64,000 bases of DNA, taken from contig CM070633.1 of the NCBI GenBank assembly GCA_036346255.1, positions 42,857,692 through 42,921,691 of the forward strand. Direction: 5' to 3'. Positions 12,440 through 24,199 of this stretch are shown here, piece by piece. Both the position numbers and the translations under genes were made by a program. This stretch comes from Ampelocalamus luodianensis (Eukaryota > Streptophyta > Magnoliopsida > Poales > Poaceae). The notes beneath the pieces are model-generated. The model worked only from the letters and a program-made list of their open reading frames with translations. It searched no databases and was not told the DNA's origin. Position 1 is the first letter of the stretch, and every line of letters starts with the position of its first letter.

Positions 12440-13568
12440 AAAAGAGTGCGAGGCCCGAGTCAAACAAAATCAGAGCAGATGCAGACAACAAGGAGCGCAC
12501 CTAACACCACGCCGGCGCCTCTGTGCCTCCTCACCGAGATATGGTTGACTCGCCGCCTCCCAAGCCCGGGTCTTCGGTCGTGGGTGACCACTCCCGCCCG
12601 CCCTCCATTAGGACGAGGCCGCTCCAGCTTTCTTAGGACAACTACTCGCGTAGTGGCCCTTGTTGTGGCAAGAGAAGGTGTGACGCCGGCCGCGGGGTTG
12701 CGGGAACACCGCTGCTGGTCGCAGCGCACGCGGATCGAAGTCACGCTCGCGGAGGACGTGGAGCTCGTGCCGACGGCCTCGGCGGTGGTGAAGCCAAAGA
12801 ACGGCCACCGCGCGCAGCCCAACTCGAACGAACGAGGTCGGCTCGCGCGCACATCGGGCCTCCCACTTGCGCTATGCGGGACTCGCCACGCTCTCGCCTT
12901 ATGCTCGGCGACGATGGCCTTGTCCACCAAGGTCCGGAAGTCGGGAAGTCCACAATAGAGAGCTTGTCCCAAGCTCCTCGCACAAACCTCCATGAACTTC
13001 TCCGCTGGCCTCATCTGGCCACCTCACAGGAGCGCACTCGCGAGATGGTTGAACTCATGGAGGTACTCGCCACAGATCTCGCGCCTGCTTGAGCGCAAGG
13101 AACTCCTTCTTCTTCACTTCATCAGCCGGGGACATGGGCCCGACGGTGTCGACGGAACTCCTCCCACGACCACGTGTCCCGCAGTCGCATGGCAGGAAGT
13201 TCTCCCACCATGAGAGTGCCGCACCCTCCACCGATGGGACGCGGTGTGCCCGCCCGCGCTCCTCGGCACCGAGCAACGTTGAGCTTCGCTCAACCGCACG
13301 CAGCCTGGGCCGCTCGCGCCCAAGGGATCCTCTGACCGGAGAAGGTAGGAGGCCGAGCACGAGGAACTCCGCAAGCCCCCACGAGTCCGATGTCCACCAC
13401 CTCCATCCAGAGGCACCCGAGGGAGTGGAGGTGTTTCGCGATAACCTCCAACACCCTACGGCCCCGAACGATTGCGCCGACCGCATGAGGACTTCCGCCA
13501 TGGTCTGAGGAGGGGAAGTTCCTCATTGGGACTACCCACGATTCCGCCGCCACGTGTCCCACCACCAT
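12440..13568 (-). pseudogene. G1 gag (frame-broken)
   Basis: Gag is the structural capsid/nucleocapsid protein. A start at 13568 (MVVGHVAAESW) opens a frame that soon breaks. The next piece (13055-13501) contains LSWWENF and DEVKKKEFLALKQ, the core of the retrotransposon gag domain. The next (12460-13014) has FRTLVDKAIVAEHKARA. A third frame near 12620-12690 carries the nucleocapsid knuckle as FSCHNKGHYASSCPKK, in which the first Cys of CX2CX4HX4C is lost. The same motifs in the same order occur in G2 (30791-31750) and G3 (39099-40202). GC content is higher than in the surrounding LTRs. Confidence 0.8.
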
Positions 13569-14163
13569 CCCGATTCACTAAGATGGGTTAGCTACAAGCC
13601 CGAGATAAAAGAAGGCAAAGAAATCCAAACTCAAGAAAAAGGGCTCAGAATAACCACCAAGAGCACAGGCCAAAAACCACCAAATCGACTTCCAAACGAC
13701 TAACCCGAATGGAAGAACGAGCAATCGCTTGAGAAGCCCCAAAATTTCAGCACCAATTTCTAGCTCAAACAGCCCAAAATCAGGGTATAACCACCTACTA
13801 GAGTATAGGCACTAGCTAATCTCATATCACTTCTTACCCTTTCATTCCCACAAGTTTTAGTTGAATTTACCTCTCATTTCCTACCTTAATTACTAACCAC
13901 TAGCTAGCTGTCCAAATTCCTTTCTCCAACCTCTCATGTTTCTCCCAAAACCAAGTTAATTGATAGAGGCTAATTTTTGAAAGGAAGAGAGGAACACTTT
14001 TTTAAAAAAAAAAAAAAAAACTTAAATGAGGGTAAGGTGAGATGAGCAAGCTATGACAGTAAGGAGAAAAATTAAAGAACTTACTTAAGTTTTCATAACT
14101 ATCCAAAGTAAGTTTTCAAATATCCTAAAGGCTACCAAGCTAGGGTTTCTACAGTCAAGATGG
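13569..14163 (-). other. G1 leader between primer site and gag
   Basis: About 600 bp of untranslated leader. It contains a 17-A run at 14004-14020 preceded by a T run. I see no ORF0-like reading frame comparable with the one in G3. Confidence 0.6.
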
Positions 14164-14176
14164 CTCGATACCAACT
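14164..14176 (-). other. Primer binding site of G1 (tRNA-iMet)
   Basis: The minus strand reads TTGGTATCGAGCC two bases after the LTR end TCCTCACA. G2 has the same site as TTGGTATCAGAGCC, so G1 shows loss of the A in CAG. Confidence 0.85.
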
Positions 14177-14596
14177 TTGTGAGGACTCCTAATATTTAAC
14201 TAGTAACACTTAACCTCCAAATGGTTCTAGCATTACTAATTAAACATTCTAAGCCTCGATGGGCATATGTTTCCTGCACTGCAACATATGCACATCATCA
14301 CAAAATTACACATCATTTCCATACAACATACATCACTAAGTTCAACCACGACATACATAAAGTAAAGTTATTACAAAAGAGAGCCGACCGCCAAATAGAA
14401 CAATAAACAAGAATGACAATGAAGCAAAGGTGCCATAAGATGGCTAGAACAAAAGTCGACCGGTTAGCCATACACCCACAAGGCAACCGACCGCCGCTAA
14501 GCTAGTCGCCCAAGCTACCACAACACACTCACAAAAGTGAGGCCCCTCAGCTCACCTTCTTCTTCCGCAACAAAACAGCTTAAGCGTAGCAACTGA

Positions 14597-14617
14597 GTAC
14601 AAAGATTGTCTTTGTAC
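14597..14617. other. Hairpin in G1 LTR U5
   Basis: GTACAAAGA and TCTTTGTAC form a perfect 9-bp stem around a TTG loop, about 420 bp before the LTR 3' end. G2 has an 8-bp stem in the same place (29587-29605) and G3 a 6-bp stem (37265-37285). Confidence 0.6.
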
Positions 14618-14942
14618 CCGCAAGACTGACGTGTGGAATAGGAGACCTATTCATAAACTACATGCAAGCTTATTTAGGTGGAGGTTGTATGTCTCATTTT
14701 GCACAAAGCCAACTTTATTTGCAATAATGTAATACATTTAAAAGCAAGTTTGCAAATCTGTTTTCAATGTTGAAATAACAGTAATAAAGATACATACAAG
14801 TAACCACCTAGAAGTGACTATCCCAATAGCCACCACAACATAGCACTAATCCTCATTCGCACCACCCATCAAGTTTTAATTTAAAAGGTTGTAGTCTAAC
14901 TCTTGAAAGACCTTGCCAAGCGCGCCCATAACCTAGACGAGG

Positions 14943-14954
14943 CTATTCGAATAG
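14943..14954. other. Conserved U5 palindrome in G1
   Basis: CTATTCGAATAG is a perfect 12-bp palindrome. It sits in a block shared with the G2 LTR (29228-29239) and, with one mismatch, the G3 LTR (36924-36935), although these LTRs are otherwise divergent. Confidence 0.6.
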
Positions 14955-17900
14955 TTTTAACCTCGCAGGGTGTACCAATGTACCCACACTTCTGCATCGC
15001 CTTCAAGCCACAAGCACACTATCAAGGTATGCCGCCCGCTAAGTCCTACGAGACATTTCCAATCTTGTGTATTAACTACGAGTCGCTCAGATGGGTAGAA
15101 ACACCATACGCTACATTGCAAGCCGAAGACGACAAATCCCATCACTGTGAAGTCTTTCTGACACTACAATGCTCCCAACACCATCCCTCCCGCGACTCCC
15201 TACGACCCGAGCCAATACACTCCAAAGTACTAAGTCAAGAGAGGTCCCATACCCTCTAATGTGGTTAGCACGCTAAAATGCTTGGTTTAGTGTAACAAGA
15301 TGTTCTGGTCCTTGTTGACTTAGGCACCATTCCACCACACCAAAAATCACACCATCTTACCATTGTGCCCAAGTCTAAATCATTTTGTTTTCAGTTTTAG
15401 TTTTCATAAGTAGACATGGCGCAAGGTGGAAATCATAAATCATAATAAGTTTTGTGTGATCAAGGTTATCGACAAGTCGATAACCGCCCATTTCTACCGG
15501 GCTAAGCATGGCTAAGCAATTAATTCGCAACTACTAAGTGATAAGAGCCCATCCACGAACTCTAAATCACAGCAAGTAACCTAGGCTCATGGTAGTAGAG
15601 GTTAATCATTTGCTAAGGAAATGCATCTACTAGGCCAACTATTAAAACAAAGTAGCAATGCATACATAGAATTTGTAATCAACATAAATACTTAAAATAC
15701 TGGGATTAACATGATCAAACTGCTTGCCTTCTTGCTGTTGCTCAAGCTGTTGTGGAGGGTCGCTCTCGGGATTACCGCAAATGTCGAATCCTAAGCGCAA
15801 AGGCAAAAAGAACCAAGAACAACCAATAAGACTAGCAACACTTAAACAAAAGAGCAAGCAAAAATTATCCAAATACGACGAAACTTATACACAAGGTGAA
15901 ATACGAATATACCAAGACATAGACACTGGAAAAACCTAATTTGGATTTGTGGTGCAAAAGATATTGCCTAAAAACACATTTTCTACCATAATTAGCACTG
16001 TAGCAAAACATTTTCTAGGAGGGTTTTGAAGCTGAAATTTTTGTGTAGCTATCTACTGGCATAGAGGTAATCCATATAAAATTTCAGGTCATTTGGAGTT
16101 AAAATGATTTAGTTATGATTTTTGTAAGATGCAAAACTAGCATAATGCACTTTCCAGAAACATAAACTTGTGCAAAACCTATTTCACATTATAGAATGAT
16201 AACAGAGGGATTTCTAACATCAAATTTCTATTTTTAGGATTTACAGGAATTATCGTGTCTATTACATCATTAAATGAATTTTTAAGTGCTGCTAATAAGG
16301 TTAAATCTACTAACATATTTTTCTGGTGCTGATTTAGGCCTCCCACCAATTTTAGATTAAAGTTTAGTTTAATAACAAATTTATCAAAGTTAAAATCATA
16401 CAATTATCAGATATACAGAAAAAGATATGCATTTTCCAAGTTTTGATACAATTCTAGAATATATAAAAATAGCGTAAAACAAGTTATAAAAGACTCAGAA
16501 TTTTCTACTACTGTATAAAGCTAAAAGCATTTTTATATTAAACTTTAGCGAAATACAAATTTATTGCAATTGGTTTCATGTAAAAGGATTTATCTTGAAT
16601 TAGTTATGAATTTCTAAAGTTCGATACAATTTTCGCTGATAAATAATTACTTACGAAATAAAACCAACCCAACCGACAATAAACGACGTGGACGCCGTGG
16701 GCCGCCGATGTGAAATCCAACGAGCCACACGCATCGAAACAGCGCGACGCACGATTCATAATAGAACCCACCGTTGGATCAAGATCCAACGGCCACGAGG
16801 AAGCATGCAACCTGAGGGTGCGACACTCGACGAACCACGACCGCAGATCTAAAGATGAACGGCTCGTAACCCGATCTAACCGAAGGTCCGATTGCACACA
16901 TGATCTCACGGCAGATCACGAGATGGACGGTCCAGATGATGAGGGAACCGGATGGTCCGACGCATACAAGATCCGGGCCGCAGATCTAAAACGAACGGTA
17001 GATATTGACCGCAGTTCAAAGGAAGATGCCGACATGTGGGACCGCATGTCGGTGATTTCGAGTCACCCACGCCGTTTAACCCACGCACGCGGCATCCGCC
17101 CACTTGTCGATCGAGGGTGGCGTTAGGACGAATTTAATGATTCCAATGATTACCGAATTAGGCACTAATGACTACCGAATTTGATTTTAATCCCTCGCCC
17201 ACAAGTCAATGACCCGCAGGAGGTTTCGACAGATTAAATGCCGACATTTTAATTAATCAATGATTAAGCATTAATGATGTCGAACAAATGCGATTGAACC
17301 AGAGTGATCTAAGGGTATTGGGCCCATCGTCGCTGGCTCAATGACAATGATTAAGACAAAATTAATAACTAATGATTAGCAATTAATGTGTCCTAATCAG
17401 ATGACGAAAACGGGAGCTCTGTGCCGGCAAGGTCCCGATCGTCTTTGACGGCTAATCGCCGGCGACACTGGCCGCGGCGGCGGTGAACAAGACCCAAAAT
17501 GGATTCGCAATAGCAGCACGAACCTAATGGTAGCATTCTCGCCGCGCGAGGATTAGAACGCCGCCAGCCGAAAACGAAACGGAACCCTACGGCTAAACAC
17601 GAAAATAGCGAAAAGCTCAGCTGCAGACCTAGGATGCGGGTGCCAAAGCTTCTAAGGACTAATCAGAAGCTACCTTAGCGAGAAGAGGCTTCACAGACGG
17701 CCGGAGAAGCTTGACCACGGTGGAAGCTCGCCGGACTTGGAGAAGAAAACCCGAAAATGACACCCTGAGCCACATGAGTGATACCAAGCATGAACATAGC
17801 TTCATTATGATCCACAGCTATAAGAGCAAGAGATGAGGAAGTGGTGCACTTACCGGAGCTGAGGAAGACGATACTCACTTTTCGGCCGAATTTGAACAAA

Positions 17901-19288
17901 CCCCAAATTGGACAATTCCTGAGAATCAAATCCAAAATTAAGTGAGGGGAAATGTCCAAGATAATAAAGGGATAAGGTTAGGGCGAAGAAACATGAAGGA
18001 GGACCACTGGAACACCAAGAACACTGATGGAGCTCCACGGGTCAACAATGGCGATTTGCCATTTTTGAGGTGTTAAGCTCCAATATTGAAAATGAAGCTT
18101 GATGGTGGTCTAAAGAAACTCCAGGAAGGCATTTGGGTGCTTATAAGGCCATGAAAGGGTTAGGTTTGCACCACTCTCTCTCGGCAAAACACAAAGCACA
18201 AGGTGCGCCGACAGTGAAAAGGAGGTGAAGACGTGCATTAGGGCATGGCTCGCTCAATGTACCGCCCATACCCCTACACGCGGCTAGGTGGCTTTAGGAG
18301 CAAGAAATGACCTCACCATGCCTTGCAATCGCTTTCGCACTGCGGGAGGTTGAAGATGACCAGCAGCAAAGGCTCGGGAGATTCACACCGTTGGACGAGA
18401 CACGAACGGCCGAGATAGTGCCACGCCACGGGCTTTAAAACACAACGGGAGGTTGCAAGCCCTACGATTAGAAACGAACGGCTCCGATTGCTCCACGTCG
18501 CAAACTCTTATTTACAACGAGTGGTACGCGAGCGCTGGATCTTAATCCAACGGCTCGATTCAAAAATGCAACCGAGGGTCCGAAAGTCTCGGCGATCTCG
18601 ACGGTTGGATGGAGATCTAACGGTTGACAATCAATCTTGCAACCGAAGGTCCGGTCTTACACGCGCTGGCGTGTGATTTCGATCCAACGTCGAGATCGAT
18701 TGCGCTTTAAAGAGTGGCTCGTGCGCTTAGTTGATCGACCGAATCAAATGGCTCGAGCCCGAGTCCGACTCGAACCTAAGCAACAAAGAAACCACGCTTG
18801 ACTTTAAAATTAGAACAGACCTTGAAGGATTTATTTGAGGTAGCAAATTAACTCCAAAAATTATGAAATTTTTACAGGAGCTTGCTAACTCAAATATTTA
18901 CCTCGAGTAAAATTTTCAGAGGTTTTTATACTGTGAATAAATCTCCAAAATTCTGCAAGGCTCTGTTTTAATATTTGACTAAGAGTCAAACAGTTTGATC
19001 GCTCTAAAAATATTCAAACAATTTCTAAAAATTGTGAAATTTTTCAGAGGGGTCACATACCATCACAGAGACTTAGGAAAAATATTTCCAGAGGATGATC
19101 ATAAGATTTGACAAGATTGTTTTTGGAATAGCAAGATTTGGATCAACAAGACTTGTGACAATGTAATTCCATAATTCCTTGAACAAGAATTGATTGGCAC
19201 AACAGGAAATACATGATGTAAGAAAAAGTTTTAATTTCTACTCATTTTCTTACATTTGAAACACAAGCCCAAAATTTGGGATGTTACA

Positions 19289-20731
19289 GATCAAGAATTG
19301 CAATTCAAGTTCAGAAAGAACAATAAGACCATAAGAATGCAAAAAAGAAACTCCCCCTCACTATGATCCTCAAATTTCAGAAAATTTCAAAGTCTCCAAT
19401 TTTCTCCCTCTTTTTAATACTTTTAAATCCTCTCCCCTTTACACATTTTGAAATATCTTCTCCCCCTTTGACAATGGAGTCATCAAGGAATCACGCCTTC
19501 CTCTCATCCAGAGATAACAAATGCAGAACGAGGAAAAAAACATAAGAAGGAGCATGCATGAAATGTAATGAAGTGGCTTCATATTTTTGTATTTTTCAAT
19601 TTTGGATTACAAGAAGCTTTGGAGATTACCCAAAAGAACAAGCTAGCATCTCAAATTTTGCATAAACACCATATCAGCCTGAATGCGCTAGCAAGATCAT
19701 GATAAGACATATATAACAAAGCTAAAGCAAGAAGGCTCAAAGTAAAATAATAAATTTTAGCACTTTAAGCAATGCTTCAAATCTAGCAAGTCCATCAACA
19801 GAGATCCTAAAATGAAACTGGCCATGTCAAAATGTCAATGTGAGACCAAGAAGCTAACAAAGACCACATTAAGAGACAAACAAGTCCTAAATTGAATCAT
19901 TTTGCTCAAATTGTCTCAAACGTCCATTTTTCAACAGATTTTCATTTGCAAAGGAATATTGAAGTTGATGAAAGGTATATCTTAGTGAAGAAGATCCTGG
20001 ACTAGGAGCCATCCACAAACTCTTCCTAAGCTTCTATCCATTTGATAATTCATTTTCTTATCCACGTGCTAGATCTCAAGCCTTGCCGCACCATCTTAAG
20101 CACAAAAGCTTAAAAGAATGGTCTAGATCATCCAAAACTCCCCGAGTTCATGCCTAGTGCAATGGCAAGCCGTCTCATGAGAAAAAATTGTGGATCAGCT
20201 TTTTCGCACAAAAGAGACCTCCCTTTTTTGTTCACAAGAGCAGATTTAGATTCTTAAAAGAACAAGAAGCTCAAGTAATGATCAATACTAGATTCAAGAG
20301 CTAACACCGCAATTTTGACAGGCCAATGTCACAAAGGAGCACTAATTGCAACTAGCTAAAACATTCACAAATTGCGCTTTTTTAGTTCAAGTTGTCTTAA
20401 AGTTCTAGCTCATTCAAAGAAAGACTTAGCTACACATGTGAAAGCATGATAATTCTAGCAAGTCAAAGAACTAAACATGGCATTGAGCAATTGAAATACT
20501 AAAAGCTCAAAAGGGTAATAAGCAAAGCTTCATCAATTTTAAAAGACAAGGTAAAAGCTTATATTACAATGCATCTTTTGGTTTTTCATATGAATGCAAA
20601 GATGAAACAATGAGACGACACAAACTTAAAAGCATAAAAGATCAAAAGATCAAAAGAAGATCAAGAAAAGATCAAATGAACAAGGTAAGATCGAAAAGAT
20701 CAAACTCCTCAAACCAAACCGTAGGGATAAA
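19289..20731 (-). other. C2 3' untranslated region with multiple polypurine tracts
   Basis: About 1.4 kb downstream of the RNase H stop and without a convincing ORF. The minus strand has purine tracts at 19350-19359 (GAGGGGGAG), 19430-19440 (AAAGGGGAGAGG) and 19458-19476 (GTCAAAGGGGGAGAAG). The last has the form often found just before Sirevirus 3' LTRs. No envelope-like ORF could be recognised. The end at 19289 is the G1 junction. Confidence 0.65.
20637..20712. repeat. Short AAGATC-type tandem repeats
   Basis: Plus-strand AAGATCAAAAGATC units repeat imperfectly about six times just downstream of the C2 coding end. Low complexity; no function suggested. Confidence 0.6.
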
Positions 20732-22100
20732 TTACCCTAACTCACTTCTCAAGGTGGCAAACCTAGTTGGATCTAAAGGCTTGGTGAGGATATCACCAAC
20801 CGAGCCTCTGACTCCACGAAATGCAAGACAATATCACCCTTCTCGACATGATCTCTAAGAAAGTGATAGCGAATGTCTATGTGCTTGGTCCTAGAGTGTT
20901 GCACAAGGTTTTTAGCAATGTTAATCGCAGAAGTGTTATCGCAGAAAAGAGGAACACTATCAAACGCCAACCCAAAATCCTTAAGAGTGGATACCATCCA
21001 CAAAATCGACTACAAAGAACTAGCAAAGCAGCCTACATATTCAAACAAGAAGTGGATTGTGCAATGTAAGACGCCTTCCTAGAAGACCAAGAGACAAGAG
21101 AAGTGCCTAGGAAGTGACAAGTGCCTGAGGTACTCTTCCTATCTAGTCGACAGCCCGCAAAATCAGAATCTGAAAACCCCCGAATGGACAATAAAGACGA
21201 GCAGGAATACCAAATGCCATATCGAGGGTAGAGTGTAAATACCAAGATGCGCTTAACGGCTTGGCGGGGAAGTCCTCGAGATGCTCAAACTCGCATGCAG
21301 GCGCACCGTGAAGTGGATGTCCGGTCTTGAGGCCGCCAGTACAGGAGTGAACCGATCATGCTGCGGTACTGCGTTGATCCACGGCTTCTTCCTCATCCGA
21401 TCCAAAATACCGGTCGCCACGGAGTGGCGATCGGCTTGCGATCACCCATCTCAAGCGCTTGAGCAGATCCTTGGTGTACTTCGTCTGATGGATGAAGATC
21501 CCTTCCTTGCATTGCTTGATTTGAAGCCCAGAAATTAGTTGAGTTCTCCCATCATGCTCATCTCAAATTCCCTGGACATGGTCTCAGAAAAACTGGAAAC
21601 AAGAGCATGAGAAGAACCACCAAAGATAATACCATCTACATAAATGCGTGCAAGGTGAAGTCATTGCCACGCCTAAGGATGAACAGGGTCTTGTCTACCT
21701 TACCCATCTCAAAATCATTCTTAAGCGAAGGTCTTAAGTCTATCATACCAGGCTCTAGGGGCTTGCTTAACACCATACAAGGCTTTGGATAGCTTGAAAA
21801 CATGATGTGGATACTTGGGATTCTCAAAGCCTGGGGGTTGTCTAACATATACTTCCTCCTCTATAAAACCATTCAAAAAGGCACTCTTAACATCCATCTG
21901 ATATAATCTAAAGCCCTTAGAAGCAAGAAATGCAAGGTAATGCGAATGGCTTCCAATCTAGCAACAGGAGCAAATGTCTCATCAAAATCTAACCCCTCAA
22001 CTTGGCTAAAACCCTAAGCTACCAACCTAGCCTTGTTTCTAACCACAGAGCCGTCGTCATTTTGTTTATTTTTGAACACCCAACGGGTTCCTATCACATT
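20732..22100 (-). pseudogene. C2 reverse transcriptase and RNase H (frame-broken)
   Basis: Minus-strand traces in order: WVFKNKQNDDGSVVRNKARLVA and FDETFAPVARLEAIRI at about 21950-22080; the active site read as IYVDGIIFG near 21630-21660 (YVDD expected, second Asp read as Gly); YRSMIGSLLY near 21340; then RNase H with DSDFAGCRLDRKSTSGTCHFLG (21033-21245) and FCDNTSAINIAKN, HIDIRYHFLRD, and a tail ending LDPTRFATLRSELG before a stop at 20732-20734. Catalytic segments for both activities are visible, but several frame changes separate them. This domain order and these motifs are those of Ty1/copia. Confidence 0.85.
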
Positions 22101-22670
22101 ATGACCACTAGGAGGCTCTACTAGATTCCGCACTTGTTCCTCTCAAAATTCTCTAACTCTTCATGCATGGCATTAACTCACTAGAATCGATAATGCATGT
22201 GATATATCGCGTGGTTCAAAGAGGCAACAAATGCGAATGAGAGTAGAGGCTCGGATCGTGATACCTGGAGCGAGTGACTCGCTCATGAAGACTACCAATC
22301 ATCTGATCCGAAGGATGATGCCTCCGAATAGGAAGTGGAGCGCCCGGGGGAGACAATATCTCCTCAACCTCCGCAGGTATCTGATGAAGAAGATGCAGAG
22401 GAGCCTCAATTGGAGGTGAAGCACGAGTGTGTTGGAACTTGGACAGAGCCTCAAGCAGCAGCAGTGGAGGACAAATATCGCCTTCGCCATCATCTTCCTC
22501 CACAAAAATGCTTTCACACCCGTATCACTGAAATGTCTGATCTAGCCTGTATTAGTCTCATCAAAAGTGACATTGCATGTCTCCGGACAATGTTAGTTTC
22601 AACATTAAAACCCGAAACCCTCGAATGTGCAGTGATAACCTAAATAAACCATCAAAAGTCCTTGATTCAA
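22101..22670 (-). pseudogene. C2 linker between integrase and RT
   Basis: GC-rich acidic/proline-rich coding sequence, as is usual between integrase and RT of copia elements. The minus-strand ORF 22216-22503 reads PPLLLLEALSKFQ and similar in what is probably a shifted frame; the acidic frame is on the same strand. No catalytic motif is expected in this stretch. Confidence 0.5.
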
Positions 22671-23790
22671 ATTTATCTAGATTTCTGCCTTAAGAATGAA
22701 ACACTTAGCTCCAAAAACTCAAAATGAGAAACAGAGGGTTTTCTACCAAAATGAAGCTCATATGAAGTCTTGCCCAAAGATGGTCTCAAGTAGACACGAT
22801 TTGCAATATGGCAAGTCGAGCAATAGCTTCGCCCAAAACCTCCTGTGCTATACTCATCTAGCATTGTCCTAGCCATCTCGACTAAGGTTCTGTTCTTCCT
22901 TTCCATACCGCCATTCTCGTTGAGGAACGTGGAGAAGAGAATCGATGCTCAATTCCGCGCCAAAGACAAAAAGAGGCAAACGAGGCATTCTTGAACTCCG
23001 TGCCATTGTCATCATGGATTGCTCTCAAGGCACCGTAGGTCTAAGCCAAACGAAGAACAAGATCACGATAATAACCAAAAGCTTCATCCTTTGAAGCAAG
23101 AAAGAACACCCAAGTGTATCTCAAAAATCATCAACTATAACAAGAATGTACCACTTGCCACCAATTGACCGAACCCTAGCAGACCAACAAGATCCATATG
23201 AAGCAACTGTCCCGGTCCGTCAGTCATGACCAAAGTCACTGAAGGGTGTGAGGCGGCAACTTGCTTGCCATGCCTACAGGGCGCACATACAGCATCCTTG
23301 ACGGCCTCGAGTTTGGGCAAACCTCTCATGAGGTCAAGGTTGCTAACTCGCGTCAGATGATCAAAACCAATGTGCCCCAAACGTCGGTGCCAAAGCCAGA
23401 ACTCACAAGAAGGTGTAAACAAACATTTAAGAGAACCAGCCAAAGATTCAGAAAAATCAGCTCCAAAGATCCTAGCAACTCTATAAATCCCAAAAACGAG
23501 CTCACTAGCGTAATCAAGCACCCGACAAGCATTTTTCTTAAATATTGTCTCATAACCATCATCAAGAAGTCGTGATACGTAGAGTAAGTTAAACCTAAGC
23601 TTGTCCACAAGGGCGACGCCCTTAGAATGAAATTGTCATTCACCCTAATTGTTCTGCCTTCAATCCGCCCTTGAGTATTGTCTCCAAAGGTGATGAGGAC
23701 ATCACCTATCGACCAAGCGTGAAGGAGGTGAACCATTTTGAGTCTCCTGGTCATGTGGCGTGAATAAATGAGTCGATTAACCATGTGTCC
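22671..23790 (-). pseudogene. C2 protease end, GAG-pre-integrase and integrase (frame-broken)
   Basis: At about 23740-23790 the minus strand reads SRHMTRRLKMV, matching the DSGCSRHMTGD protease site of copia elements with its core Asp-Ser-Gly lost. At 23135-23608 it gives FWLWHRRLGHIGFDHL and CAPCRHGKQ (the His/Cys pre-integrase zinc region) and LLHMDLVG, with the first catalytic Asp of integrase. At 22673-22906, MERKNRTLVEMARTMLDE holds the Glu-containing ERKNRT motif of the core. The second Asp region (about 22910-23130) is only partly readable. Gene order is consistent with Ty1/copia. Confidence 0.82.
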
Positions 23791-24190
23791 TTCCCTCCGC
23801 GGTGATCCCGAAAATCAAGGCACAAAGAACGATGTGTCTCAACATCAAGTTAGTTAAACATGACTTGGGAACCCAAAGATCGAGACACATGTCTGCAGTA
23901 GTATGCAAAGTGTATGCTATCCTTGATTCTATTTGAAATTCATGAGCAATGGTTACTCTAACATGAGAGTTATCCTGCCTAGGAGCATGAGCATCATTAG
24001 CATGTGAAATAAATCCTAGACCAGGTTTCTTCCTTTCTAAATTACCATGTCTCATAAAAGCTCTAGGTTGATTAGATGACATTCTAGCAAGATTTTTCTT
24101 AGCATTTTTCAACCTACGCCAACAGAACTCAACCAAATGCCCATCCTTCTTGCAATAGGTGCAATGGTACTTGGTACCACCGAGAAGCAC
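23777..24190 (-). CDS. C2 gag nucleocapsid CCHC segment
   Basis: A 137-codon open stretch with CTYCKKDGHLVEFC near its start, an intact CX2CX4HX4C zinc knuckle that binds element RNA. Basic residues follow (WRRLKNAKKN). The first Met is probably internal; the true gag starts at 26053. The frame runs towards the protease site but breaks before it. Confidence 0.75.
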   Translation of the reverse strand: MLLGGTKYHCTYCKKDGHLVEFCWRRLKNAKKNLARMSSNQPRAFMRHGNLERKKPGLGFISHANDAHAPRQDNSHVRVTIAHEFQIESRIAYTLHTTADMCLDLWVPKSCLTNLMLRHIVLCALIFGITAEGRTHG

Positions 24191-24199
24191 CTTTGACCG

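Larger units (their letters stand above)
5799..19288 (-). mobile_element. G1: chromovirus-type Ty3/gypsy element
   Basis: Its two long terminal repeats read TGTAACATCCCAAATTTTGG on the minus strand at 19288 and 9252. Between them, minus-strand coding traces run gag, protease, RT, RNase H, integrase, with a chromodomain-type C-terminus. This order (integrase after RT/RNase H) is Ty3/gypsy, and the 5.1-kb LTR plus the integrase tail suggests the Del/Tekay group. The 5' LTR is complete (14178-19288). The 3' LTR is interrupted at 5799 by LARD-L. G1 sits in the 3' untranslated region of C2. The coding region is broken by many small indels, part of which may be technical because its LTR copies show the same kind of differences. 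Confidence 0.9.
14178..19288 (-). repeat. 5' LTR of G1 (5.1 kb, complete)
   Basis: TG...CA ends: the minus strand runs from TGTAACATCCC (19288) to GTCCTCACA (14178). The part 15836-19288 pairs with the 3' LTR. The part 14178-15835 has no partner in the window's 3' LTR but aligns with the G2 LTR (28000-30054). Notable parts are U3 modules with CCGTTGGATC/GATCCAACGG arms (16771-16792) and related motifs at 18470-18720; a possible minus-strand TATA (CTTATAAGC, about 18141-18149); the palindrome CTATTCGAATAG (14943-14954); and a 9-bp hairpin (14597-14617). No gene is seen in it. Confidence 0.88.

Noticed and set aside
10142..13508. Plus-strand ORFs of 100-170 codons opposite G1 gag-pol
   Set aside because: They are antisense shadows of the minus-strand gag-pol frames, with no domains.
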